A program made the translations under genes and the position numbers. DNA of 14,521 nucleotides from Planctomycetota bacterium (GTDB lineage: Bacteria; Planctomycetota; MHYJ01; JACPRB01): positions 1 through 14,521 of the forward strand of contig JACQFK010000606.1 of the NCBI GenBank assembly GCA_016200125.1, written 5' to 3'. Below, one piece after another: positions 1 to 7,432 of the stretch. Position 1 is the first letter of the stretch; the number at the start of each line of letters is the position of its first letter. The notes beneath the pieces were generated by a model. It made no database searches. It was not told the origin of the DNA and was given only the letters and a program-made list of their open reading frames with translations.

Positions 1-425
1 CAGGAGAGGGACTGGGCGATCGCCTCGATCCCCAGTCGAACGTTGTAGCGGAGGTCGATCGCCTGCCGGGCGCGGTCGGGCAGCTTCTGGAGGCACTCGC
101 GGAGGGAGACGAGGCGGCGGCTGTCCTGCTCGGGCGCCTCCTCGTTCTCCTGGAAGGAGCGGCCGACGAGGTCGATCATCGACTCGCTCAGCGGGGCCCG
201 CGCGGACTTGCGGTAGTACTCCAGGACCCGGCGCCGCGCCACCTCCCGCGCCCAGGGGAGGAAGGGGTCGACCTGCCGGCCGGAGGAGGCCTCCTCCAGG
301 ATCGCCAGGGCGACCTCCTGGAAGACCTCCTCGGCGACCAGCTGGTCCCGGGTCAGGGCGAAGAGGTAGCCCAGCAGCGCCTGCCGGTTCTGCAGGAAAT
401 CCCGGGTGATTTTCGGAGGGCTCAT
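1..425 (-). CDS. ECF-like RNA polymerase sigma factor (sigma-70 family), 3' end outside window
   Basis: The first 141 residues are visible; the C-terminus lies beyond the left edge. Residues about 10-75 look like sigma region 2: 'AEEVFQEVALAILEE' (31-45) matches the core-binding helix usually written DAEDLxQExF, followed by 'FLPWAREVARRRVLEYYRKS' (55-74), the region 2.3/2.4 helix that melts and reads the -10 element. A linker rich in Glu follows, and 'LPDRARQAIDLRYN' (115-128) opens region 4. The style fits the Rhodopirellula/Verrucomicrobium sigma subfamily. The ATG at 425-423 is preceded by GGGGAAGAG, an acceptable ribosome-binding site. It lies 67 bases downstream of the FGE-like gene on the same strand, so co-transcription is possible. 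It is cytoplasmic and would redirect RNA polymerase to a target set that cannot be identified here. No anti-sigma gene is visible; one could lie off the left edge. Confidence 0.9.
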   Translation of the reverse strand, partial: MSPPKITRDFLQNRQALLGYLFALTRDQLVAEEVFQEVALAILEEASSGRQVDPFLPWAREVARRRVLEYYRKSARAPLSESMIDLVGRSFQENEEAPEQDSRRLVSLRECLQKLPDRARQAIDLRYNVRLGIEAIAQSLS

Positions 426-436
426 CGCTCTTCCCC

Positions 437-462
437 TAAAGGTCGCGGATCGGCGGACCTTA
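437..462 (-). promoter_or_regulatory. Small hairpin between FGE-like gene and sigma factor gene
   Basis: On the minus strand, AAGGTC (461-456) pairs perfectly with GACCTT (444-439) around an 11-base loop, and two further G:C pairs are possible across a bulged C. It sits downstream of the FGE-like stop codon and ends just upstream of the sigma factor's ribosome-binding site. It could be a weak terminator or an attenuator-like element. Only two or three U residues follow the stem, so a strong intrinsic terminator is unlikely. This is a weak call based on pairing alone. Confidence 0.2.
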
Positions 463-492
463 GCACGAAATCGGAAATCCGGAAGCGCCGGC

Positions 493-1656
493 CTACTCCC
501 CTTCGACCAGCACCCGGAACTTCTGGCCCGCGTAGTCGGGCTTCTCGGTGATGAACTCGTGGGTCCCCATCGACCAGCCGTCCTTGACGATGCCCCGGCC
601 GCTCCGCTGGGTCTTCGCCGTCTCGACCCCGGGCGGATAGGCGGGGTCGGTCTCGCTGCGGCGCACGTTGTACATCCCCTTGTCGCCCGTGATCTCCCAC
701 CAGCAGCTCGCCATGTCGTAGAGGCCCCAGGCGTTGGGCTTCTTCGACTTGACCTTGAGCGGGGCCTTGAATCCGTTCGGCCCGCTGCTGTTCTGCCCGC
801 GGTACTTCTCCGCGAAGGGCGGATTGGAGGTGCCGACCCGCGCGGCATACTCCCACTCGGCGTCGGTCGGCAGCCGCACCTTCCTGCCGTTCTTCTCCGA
901 GAGGAGGCTGCAGAACTTCCCGAGGTCGGCGAAGGGGGGATTCTCCACCGGAAGCTGGGGATCCTTCTCCCGGCTGGGATTGGCGCCCATCAGCGCCTGG
1001 TACAGGTCCTGGGTGACGGGGATCTCGGCCAGGTAGAAGGTCCGCGTGAGCGTCACGACGTGGGGATACTCTTCCACGAAGTAGGGCCACATGTACAGGG
1101 GCGTGCCCATGAGGAACTTGCCGGGGGGGATGGGGACGCAGGTCAGCGAGAGCGTGTCGCTGATCTTGAGGACGACGGGCGGCCGGTCGGACTTCGCGAA
1201 GGGCTGGTCGGCCGCGAGCATGCGTTCGGGGAATTTCAGCTTCGCCGCCTCGATCTTCGTCGCGCTGATCCACTTCACGCCGTCTTTTTCCGACACTCGG
1301 CCGGTCACCGCGCTGGCCGTCGCCGGCATGCAGTAGTGGTTCTTCCCCGTGTTCCTGCCCTCCTTCAGCGCCGGGCTGTCGGGCGCGAGGCGGAACTTGA
1401 GCTTCGCGCTGTACTGGTCCATCAGCTTCTGGGCGGCGTCGGCGTCGAGCCCCTTGTCCGGATAGAACTCCTTCACGATCCGGTCGACTTCCGCGCGGAT
1501 CTCCGGGGAGCCGTCGAGGGCGAAGACCGCGAGTCCGTGGTCTCCCGGCTTCGGATCGGGGATGCAGCCGCCGTTGCACACCAGGCTGCCGCTGAGGGTC
1601 ACGTCGGCGTCCTGCGCGGGAGCCAGGGCCGCGACCATCAGAAGGATCAGCTTCAT
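493..1656 (-). CDS. Secreted FGE/SUMF1-fold protein with Cys-containing N-terminal domain
   Basis: This is a 387-residue protein. The chosen ATG is preceded by AAGGAGG at 7 bases and opens a Sec signal peptide (MKLILLMVAALAPAQ); an in-frame upstream ATG at 1695 would bury this signal and is rejected. Residues about 17-140 form a small domain with CNGGC (27-31), YCMPA (108-112) and 'VTGRVSEKDGVKWISATKIE', resembling short secreted domains common in planctomycetes; function unknown. Residues about 168-385 are a formylglycine-generating-enzyme (PF03781) fold: 'CVPIPPGKFLMG' (173-184), 'EIPVTQDLYQALMGANPS' (211-228), 'RLPTDAEWEYAAR' (261-273) and 'AWGLYDMASCWWEIT' (309-323). True FGEs use a C-terminal Cys pair to oxidise sulfatase Cys residues. 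No Cys follows C318 here, and the usual 'GNVWEW' block reads 'SCWWEI'. The fold is secure, but FGE activity is doubtful; a binding or structural role is as likely. It is divergent from the jelly-roll gene at 1725. Confidence 0.88.
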   Translation of the reverse strand: MKLILLMVAALAPAQDADVTLSGSLVCNGGCIPDPKPGDHGLAVFALDGSPEIRAEVDRIVKEFYPDKGLDADAAQKLMDQYSAKLKFRLAPDSPALKEGRNTGKNHYCMPATASAVTGRVSEKDGVKWISATKIEAAKLKFPERMLAADQPFAKSDRPPVVLKISDTLSLTCVPIPPGKFLMGTPLYMWPYFVEEYPHVVTLTRTFYLAEIPVTQDLYQALMGANPSREKDPQLPVENPPFADLGKFCSLLSEKNGRKVRLPTDAEWEYAARVGTSNPPFAEKYRGQNSSGPNGFKAPLKVKSKKPNAWGLYDMASCWWEITGDKGMYNVRRSETDPAYPPGVETAKTQRSGRGIVKDGWSMGTHEFITEKPDYAGQKFRVLVEGE

Positions 1657-1724
1657 GGGGGTTCCTCCTTCATCCTTACGCCCGATTCCGGCCACATTCT
1701 CCCGCCCGCCGCCTTTAGCTCCAT
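1657..1724. promoter_or_regulatory. Divergent intergenic spacer (FGE-like gene / jelly-roll gene)
   Basis: This 68-base spacer must carry the promoters for the minus-strand gene ending its leader at 1656 and the plus-strand operon starting at 1725. I see a good ribosome-binding site for the minus gene (AAGGAGG on the minus strand, 1664-1670) but no convincing -35/-10 pair on either strand and no Shine-Dalgarno for the plus gene. It contains AATGTGGCCG (minus strand, 1698-1689), a 10-mer that also occurs in the other divergent spacer at 8322-8331. Confidence 0.4.
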
Positions 1725-2618
1725 GTGAACAAGGTCCTGCTCCTGCTCGCCGCGCTGCTGCTCTCCGGACAGGGCGAGAAGCCCGTCCCCAAGGAGGGGC
1801 TGGCCTCGCTCTATCCCGGCGACGAGGGCCTGGAGCGCGATCCGCGCGTCCTCTTCACCGAGAACTTCGAATCGGATCCGAAGACCGTCACCTGGATGAA
1901 GCCGGGCGGCTGGTTCGACGGCGTAAAGTTCGGCCCCGGCCTGGGCATGGAGATCAGCGACAAGGTCCCGGCCGCCGGCGGCAAGCGCTGCCTCCAGTAC
2001 AACCTCAAGACCGGCAAGCAGAACTCCGGCGGCATGTTCCGCGTCCTCAAGCCCAGCGACTGCGTCTACGTCCGCTACTACCGGATGTTCGAGAAGGACT
2101 GGAGCTGGCCCCAGGGCTACGGCCCCCACGACTCCGGGCTCTACGGCTACGTCGGCGACTTCAAGGGGCCCACGGACACCGAGATCCACGTCCTTCTCGA
2201 CTTCACGCAGAGCGCCGACACTTTCGCGGGGATCGGAACGCCCCGGCAGGAGATGAAGGACTGGGGCGCCATCCTCAAGAAGCTCAACCTCGGGACCAAC
2301 CCGGTCGTCTCGAGCGGCGTCCCCTGGAACAAGGCCCGGCCCGACAAGATCGAGGCGATGAAGTGGCACTGCGTCGAGTACATGGTGAAGCTCTCCTCGC
2401 CCGGCAAGAGCGACGGCGCGGTCAAGGTCTGGGTCAACGGCAAGCCCGTCAGCGACGCCGAGGGCCTCCCCCTGCGCGACGCGGCCCATGCCGACCTGAT
2501 GCTCAACCTCTTCTTCATCGGGCCCTACTTCCACCCCGGCTCGCCCAAGGACCAGACCCACTGGGTGGACCAGATCGTCGTCGCCACGGCCTACATCGGA
2601 CCGCTCAAGAAACCCTGA
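1725..2618 (+). CDS. Secreted concanavalin A-like jelly-roll protein (polysaccharide-lyase/lectin-like), paralogue 1
   Basis: This is a 297-residue exported protein starting at GTG with a Sec signal peptide (MNKVLLLLAALLLSGQG). The mature part opens with 'LYPGDEGLERDPRVLFTENFESD' in two pieces (LYPGDEGLERDP, 29-40; VLFTENFESD, 42-51), a block I associate with planctomycete secreted proteins related to PL14/heparin-lyase-like jelly rolls. Later blocks are 'CVYVRYYRMFEKDWSW' (113-128), 'WHCVEYMVKLSSPGKSDG' (214-231), 'VWVNGKPVS' (235-243) and 'HWVDQIVVATAYIGP' (279-293), typical of strands lining a beta-sandwich sugar-binding face. The protein at 7429-8283 shares the same blocks in the same order, so the two are paralogues. 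Likely role is binding or cleaving a polysaccharide in the periplasm or outside the cell; catalysis is not demonstrated. It is first in a two-gene operon, 15 bases ahead of the esterase. The GTG overlaps an out-of-frame ATG-TGA, and no Shine-Dalgarno is evident. Confidence 0.85.
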   Translation: MNKVLLLLAALLLSGQGEKPVPKEGLASLYPGDEGLERDPRVLFTENFESDPKTVTWMKPGGWFDGVKFGPGLGMEISDKVPAAGGKRCLQYNLKTGKQNSGGMFRVLKPSDCVYVRYYRMFEKDWSWPQGYGPHDSGLYGYVGDFKGPTDTEIHVLLDFTQSADTFAGIGTPRQEMKDWGAILKKLNLGTNPVVSSGVPWNKARPDKIEAMKWHCVEYMVKLSSPGKSDGAVKVWVNGKPVSDAEGLPLRDAAHADLMLNLFFIGPYFHPGSPKDQTHWVDQIVVATAYIGPLKKP

Positions 2619-2621
2619 CCT

Positions 2622-2630
2622 GGGGGGGGG
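2622..2630 (+). promoter_or_regulatory. Run of nine G serving as ribosome-binding region for the esterase gene
   Basis: Nine consecutive G fill most of the 15-base gap between the jelly-roll stop (2616-2618) and the esterase ATG (2634), leaving only ACC before the start. G-rich sequence can pair with the CCUCC anti-Shine-Dalgarno. The tract length could vary by slippage, which would change the spacing to the start codon. Confidence 0.45.
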
Positions 2631-2633
2631 ACC

Positions 2634-4574
2634 ATGATCCTGAAGATCGCCGCCGTCGCCGCACTTCTCTCCCTGCTGCCGCTCCCGCAGGAAACGCCCG
2701 CGAAACGGCACGAGAAGGTCGTCGAGCATCTCAAGGCCGTCGCCGCCGAGCTGTCCGCGAAATCGCTCCTGGACGTCCCCTCGCTCGACGACTGGAAGGC
2801 GCGGCGCCCCGGGCTCAAGCGGCAGCTGCTCTACATGCTCGGCCTCGACCCGCTGCCGGAGCGCACGCCGCTCAAGGCCGAGATCACGGGCACGGTGGAC
2901 CGTCCGGCCTACCGCATCGAGAAGCTCGTCTTCCAGAGCCGGCCGGGGCTCTACGTGACCGGCAATTTCTACCTTCCCAAGAACGCCGCGCTCCCGCTCC
3001 CCACGGTCCTCTATGTCTGCGGCCACAGTCCCCATCCGATGGGGGCGAAGGTGGGATACCAGGACAGGGTCCACTGGTACGTCGAGCACGGATATGCCTG
3101 CCTGATCCTGGACACGCTGGAATTCGGCGAGGTCGCCGGCGTCCACCATGGCCTGCACGACCTCAACCTCTGGGACTGGCAGTCGCGCGGCTACATCCCC
3201 TCCGGCGTCGAGGTCTGGAACGCGATCCGCGCCGTCGACTGGCTCGAGACGCGCCCCGAGGTGGACCGGACGCGCATCGGGCTGACGGGCATTTCCGGCG
3301 GCGGCGCGACGACCTGGTTCACCGCGGCCGTGGAGGACCGCATCGCCGTCGCGGCGCCGGTCTGCTCGACCTACACCTTCGGCTCGCAGGCCGCCCACTG
3401 GGTCGCGGCGGGCCAGTGCGACTGCATCTACTTCAACAACACCTTCCTGGTCGACTTCCCCGTCGTCGGCGCCCTGATCGCGCCCCGGCCGCTGCTCATC
3501 TGCAGCGGGCAGCGCGACGGCGACTTCCCGCCCGACGGCTACCACGAGGTCTATCGCCGCTCGAAGATCGTCTTCGACCTCTACGAGGGGAGGAGCTCGG
3601 AGCGGATCAAGGAGGTCGACGACGACGTCGGCCACAGCGACCCGCCGCTGTTCCGCAAGGAGGCGCGGCAGTGGATGAACCGCTGGCTGAGGGGCGACGC
3701 GGCGCCGCTGGAGCTGGAGCCGATCCCGAAGGAGCCGCGGGAGACGCCCGAGACGCTCGCCTGCCTCTCCCGTCTCCCGGCCGACGCGCTCAACTACCGG
3801 ATCCAGGAATCCTTCGTCGGCGCGACGAAGCCCGCCGGCCGCGAGGAGCTGATCCGCGAGCTCGGCGACAAGGTCTTCCGCTGGTTCCCCAAGGGGCGGA
3901 TCCCCTTCGAAACCCGGGTGGGCCGCGACACGGGCGGCTGGGCCGCGCGCTATGCCGATTTCAAGGAGCTGACTTTCGACACGGAGCGCGGCGTGCCGGT
4001 CCGCGCGCGGCTCCTGACGCCGAAGAAGATCGGCAAGGACACGCCGCTCCTGCTCTACGTGAAGCGGGCCGGCGACACGATCCATCCGATGGACCACGAC
4101 GAGCTGCTGCCCGTCTACGGCCGCTGCAGCGTGCTGATCCTCATGCCCCGTCTCACCGAGCACCCGGTGACGGCGCGGGAGTACGCCGACATCGAGCGCT
4201 CGGCCTCCTGGGTCGGCCGCACGATCGCCTCGATGCAGGTGTGGGACATCCTCCGCGCGGTCGAGTGGATCGCGACCGAGGAGAAGATCCCCGCCTCCTC
4301 GATCACCGTCTACGGAAAGGACGGCATGGGCGTGCTGGGACTCTACGCAGGGCTGCTGGATCCGAGGGTCGGCGGCGTTGTCCTGCAGAATCCGCCGTCC
4401 TCGCACGCGCAGGGTCCGGCGCTGCTGAACGTCCTCCGGATCACGGACATTCCGGAGGTCGCGAAAGCCTTCGCGCCCCGCAAGATCCGGTTCATCGGCA
4501 AGGCGCCCGCCGCCTTCGGCGAGTGCAGCGAGGCCGGAAGTCTCCCCGAAGCGCTGGAGGTCTGGAAGTACTAG
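2634..4574 (+). CDS. Secreted two-module alpha/beta hydrolase, acetyl-xylan-esterase-like; second module lacks the nucleophile
   Basis: This is a 646-residue exported protein with a short Sec signal (MILKIAAVAALLSLLPLPQ). Module 1 (about 55-355) is an alpha/beta hydrolase of AXE1/carbohydrate-esterase type: 'LPTVLYVCGHSPHPMG' (122-137) gives the oxyanion region, the nucleophile elbow is 'GISGGG' with S221, 'APRPLLICSGQRDGDFP' (283-299) supplies the acid (D295 or D297), and 'DVGHSDPPLF' gives H334. It would remove acyl groups from a carbohydrate or similar ester; the substrate is unknown. Module 2 (about 400-646) repeats the fold: 'PLLLYVKRAGD' (471-481), an elbow reading 'YGKDGMG' (560-566), and 'LAPRxL'-like 'FAPRKIRFIG' (613-622). 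D563 stands where Ser is expected, and no His follows in the place needed, so this half is probably non-catalytic. It is the second gene of the operon starting at 1725. Its TAG stop overlaps the TAG stop of the convergent gene in the palindrome CTAG. Confidence 0.88.
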   Translation: MILKIAAVAALLSLLPLPQETPAKRHEKVVEHLKAVAAELSAKSLLDVPSLDDWKARRPGLKRQLLYMLGLDPLPERTPLKAEITGTVDRPAYRIEKLVFQSRPGLYVTGNFYLPKNAALPLPTVLYVCGHSPHPMGAKVGYQDRVHWYVEHGYACLILDTLEFGEVAGVHHGLHDLNLWDWQSRGYIPSGVEVWNAIRAVDWLETRPEVDRTRIGLTGISGGGATTWFTAAVEDRIAVAAPVCSTYTFGSQAAHWVAAGQCDCIYFNNTFLVDFPVVGALIAPRPLLICSGQRDGDFPPDGYHEVYRRSKIVFDLYEGRSSERIKEVDDDVGHSDPPLFRKEARQWMNRWLRGDAAPLELEPIPKEPRETPETLACLSRLPADALNYRIQESFVGATKPAGREELIRELGDKVFRWFPKGRIPFETRVGRDTGGWAARYADFKELTFDTERGVPVRARLLTPKKIGKDTPLLLYVKRAGDTIHPMDHDELLPVYGRCSVLILMPRLTEHPVTAREYADIERSASWVGRTIASMQVWDILRAVEWIATEEKIPASSITVYGKDGMGVLGLYAGLLDPRVGGVVLQNPPSSHAQGPALLNVLRITDIPEVAKAFAPRKIRFIGKAPAAFGECSEAGSLPEALEVWKY

Positions 4575-7432
4575 CGCAGCGAGGAGAGGAACTCGATCAG
4601 GTCCGCGGCTTCCGACGCCGTGAGGCTCTGCAGCAGGAACTCCGGCATGATCGACGTCTTCTGCGCCGCCATCTGAGTCACGGCCGCCGCCTTGAGGCGG
4701 ATCACGTTCTTCTGCGCGTCCTTGAGCACGACGGCCTCGGCGCTCTTCTCGAGCAGCAGCCCGCTGTAGACCGCCCCCTGGTCCGTCTGCACGATGTAGC
4801 CGGCGAACTTGGGATCGATGTCCTTCGACGGCTCGAGGATGCTCTCCAGGAGCTTCTCGCGGCTGAGCTTCGCGGCGATCTTGCTCAGGTCCGGCCCGTA
4901 CGAATCGCCCCGGCCCGCCACTGCGTGGCAGTTGCGGCACTGGAGGCTCGCGCTTTCGAAGAACAGCAGGCGGCCCCGCTCCGCGTCGCCCTTGAGCGGG
5001 AGGATCTGCGCGGGCTGGATCTTCGTGCCGAGCCGCTTCGGGCGCTGGTCGGCGGGCACGAAGCGCTCGAACAATCCCCTCACCGCGTCGTCGGAATGGC
5101 TGATCCCCTGGCGGACGGCCTCCTGCCGCGCCTCCGGCGCCAGACGGCCCCCGTCGACGGCGCGCATCCGGTCGAGCGCCTCCCGCGTGGCGCAGGGCTT
5201 GGGATCCTTCCCTCCCGGGAGCCCTTCGATCCAGCGGCCGATGAGCGCGAGCCCCGCTTCATCCACCAGCGTCGACCCCACGTGCGGCATCCGGCCGTGC
5301 CCGAGCTTGGCCATGCGGTAGAACAGGACCGAGCCCGACGGATCGCCCGGCGCGAGGATCGCGGCCCCGTCGAGCCCGAAGGTCCCGAGCGCGGGCGGGA
5401 CGCCGAGGGCGAAGGTTTCCTGGAGAGAGCGGTCCCGGCGTAGATCGAGCATCGAAGACGTGCCGCCGCCGGGCCGGTGGCAGACGGCGCAGTTGACGTG
5501 GAGATAGGACCGAGCCCGCGCGTCGAGCTCCGCCGCGGCGTCGCCGGGATCGCAGAGTTTCTTGGTCTCTCCCGGGCCGCCCGCAAGCGAGAGGCCCGAG
5601 TCCTTCGAGGTCGCGGCGATCAGGCCCATCGCGCGGAGTCGCTCGACCTGTCCCCCGCGGTCGAGCTGCGGATCGTTGAACGACGTCAGGAAGCGGGGCC
5701 AGGAGACGGTGTGGCAGCCCGCGCAGGCGGCGCGGGCGAAGTAGGTCCACTTCTGCTCGCGGCGGCCGCCGGGCGCACCGGCGTCGGCGACGACGAGCGC
5801 CTTCTCCGCGCCGGCCGGGCCCACGAGCAGGGCATCCTTCTGATCGTCGCTCCAGGCGTAGGAGTAGCCCTGCCAGTCCCGGCCGTCGTAGTGAAGGACC
5901 TGCGTCTCTAGGCGGCGCCGGCTCCCGGCCTTCCCCCGCTCCATTTCCAGCGAAAGCGTCTTCGCGAGCACCATGTCCTTCGGAAAGGTGGGCCGGCCCC
6001 ACTGAACCGCGACCGAGCTCGTGCCGGGCAGCGCCACATAGCGCTCGGCCGTCGCGTGGTCGAGCCACTGGGACGCGTTCACCGAGTAGGGGACGACGCC
6101 GGGGGCGGGAGTCCCCTCCGTCAGCGACTGGAAAAGCCCGGTCTCGCTCAGCTTCCGCGGGAAATCCGGATTGTGCCGGCCGCGGTCGTTGGGGACCAGC
6201 CGGTGGATGCCGCCGCCCAGGTAGTCCAGGAGGAGCAGCTCGCCGTCCTTGTCCTCGGCGAAGGCGACCACGCGCTCCTCGGTCCGCGCCAGCTCCTGCC
6301 GTTCCGAGAGGGTGTCGCCCTCGCAGCGCGCGCCGAAGACGTGGAACATCTCGAAGTCCGCGAACACGTACTTCCCCTTGAGCTCCGGCAGCCGCGAGCC
6401 GCGGTAGACCCGGCCGCCCGTGATCGACGCGGCCTCCGGATGCTCGATCGCCATCGCGGCGGGAAGGATCGGCGTGGGCCCGCGCTTCCCCGCGGGGTTC
6501 ACCGGGTTCGGGCCCTCCATCACGCTCCAGCCGTAGTTGCCGCCGCGCACGACGCGGAAGAGCATCTCCCAGCGCTCCCAGCCCACGTCGCCCACCCAGA
6601 GATTCCCCGTCGCCGGATCGAAGTCCATCCGCCAGGGATTCCGGAAGCCGTAGGCCCAGATCTCGGGACGGGCGCCGGGGGTCGCGAGGAACGGATTGTC
6701 CCGCGGGATCGCGTAGGGCTTCCCGTTCTCCGCGCGGTCGACGTCGATGCGGAGGATCGAGCTCAGCAGGTCGCTCAGGTCCTGCCCCGTCCGGAGCGCG
6801 TCCGGCGGATTGGGCGCCGTGCCGTCGCCCGTCGAGATGTAGAGGAACCCGTCGGGCCCGAAGCGCAGGCAGCAGCCGTTGTGCCCGCCTTCCAGCCACT
6901 CCAGGAGGATCACCTCGCTGTCGGGATCCGCGCGCGGCGGATCGGTCCGCGTCACGGTGAAGCGCGAAATCCGCGAGCCGAGCGGGAGGTTCTTCCCCTT
7001 GACCTTGTGTTCGAGCACGTAGCAGACGTAGCAGGTCCGGTTCTTCTCGAAGTCGGGAGGGAACGCGATCCCGTACGCGGCGCCCACGCCCTTGCAGTCC
7101 GCCGTCTTCTCCCAGCCGCGGATCTCGCGCGGGAGATCGAGGAAGAGATCGGGCTTCGCGCAGTCGGGATCGCCCGGGAACGTGAAGATCCGTCCCAGGT
7201 GCTCCTGGTGGTGCTCGATGATCGCGAAACGCTCCGATCCCGGAATCCGGACGATCTCCAGCGGATGGTCGAACTTGAGTTTGGGAAAGACGCGATCGAG
7301 CCGGTACGGGGGCGGCGGCTCCGGCGAGCCCGTGAGGTGCGACGTCGTCCAGGGCTGGCGCTGATCCTGCTGGGCGAAGGCGGGGAACGCGGCCGCCAGC
7401 AGAAGCGCCGCTGCGAGGAGGACCGGTTTCAT
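4571..7432 (-). CDS. PQQ-dependent sugar dehydrogenase fused to a diheme domain and a PVC-type haem domain
   Basis: This 953-residue exported protein has a signal peptide ending near 'FPAFAQ' (16-21). Residues about 45-415 are a soluble-glucose-dehydrogenase beta-propeller (PF07995): 'EGGHNGCCLRFGPDGFLYIS' (181-200) carries H184, in the place of the catalytic His of soluble glucose dehydrogenase, and 'AYGFRNPWRMDFDP' (260-273) carries the PQQ-binding-type Arg. Residues about 440-745 match diheme proteins of the SO2930/HNE_0200 kind, with CAGCH (570-574), 'YLHVNCAVCHRPGG' (643-656, CxxCH 648-652) and 'LAPGDPSGSVLFYRM' (693-707). Residues about 810-953 are a PVC-type haem domain with CRNCH (832-836) and 'SIMPEFLLQSLT' (927-938), where M929 is the likely axial ligand. 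Electrons from sugar oxidation could pass along the three haems within one chain. The start ATG overlaps the previous gene's stop as ATGA, so translation is probably coupled. Longer in-frame upstream starts lie inside the preceding gene and are rejected. Confidence 0.9.
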   Translation of the reverse strand: MKPVLLAAALLLAAAFPAFAQQDQRQPWTTSHLTGSPEPPPPYRLDRVFPKLKFDHPLEIVRIPGSERFAIIEHHQEHLGRIFTFPGDPDCAKPDLFLDLPREIRGWEKTADCKGVGAAYGIAFPPDFEKNRTCYVCYVLEHKVKGKNLPLGSRISRFTVTRTDPPRADPDSEVILLEWLEGGHNGCCLRFGPDGFLYISTGDGTAPNPPDALRTGQDLSDLLSSILRIDVDRAENGKPYAIPRDNPFLATPGARPEIWAYGFRNPWRMDFDPATGNLWVGDVGWERWEMLFRVVRGGNYGWSVMEGPNPVNPAGKRGPTPILPAAMAIEHPEAASITGGRVYRGSRLPELKGKYVFADFEMFHVFGARCEGDTLSERQELARTEERVVAFAEDKDGELLLLDYLGGGIHRLVPNDRGRHNPDFPRKLSETGLFQSLTEGTPAPGVVPYSVNASQWLDHATAERYVALPGTSSVAVQWGRPTFPKDMVLAKTLSLEMERGKAGSRRRLETQVLHYDGRDWQGYSYAWSDDQKDALLVGPAGAEKALVVADAGAPGGRREQKWTYFARAACAGCHTVSWPRFLTSFNDPQLDRGGQVERLRAMGLIAATSKDSGLSLAGGPGETKKLCDPGDAAAELDARARSYLHVNCAVCHRPGGGTSSMLDLRRDRSLQETFALGVPPALGTFGLDGAAILAPGDPSGSVLFYRMAKLGHGRMPHVGSTLVDEAGLALIGRWIEGLPGGKDPKPCATREALDRMRAVDGGRLAPEARQEAVRQGISHSDDAVRGLFERFVPADQRPKRLGTKIQPAQILPLKGDAERGRLLFFESASLQCRNCHAVAGRGDSYGPDLSKIAAKLSREKLLESILEPSKDIDPKFAGYIVQTDQGAVYSGLLLEKSAEAVVLKDAQKNVIRLKAAAVTQMAAQKTSIMPEFLLQSLTASEAADLIEFLSSLR

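Noticed and set aside
1562..5443. A very long plus-strand open frame (about 1290 codons) and a similarly long minus-strand frame at 1653-4940
   Set aside because: Both are Arg/Pro/Gly-rich, show no family motifs, and lie across well-supported genes in other frames; long chance frames are expected in GC-rich DNA.
5259..6899. Open minus-strand frame inside the sugar dehydrogenase, and plus-strand frames at 6056-7465 and 9450-10724
   Set aside because: Low-complexity Arg/Ala/Gly-rich translations without start signals or motifs; antisense or alternative-frame shadows of recognised genes.
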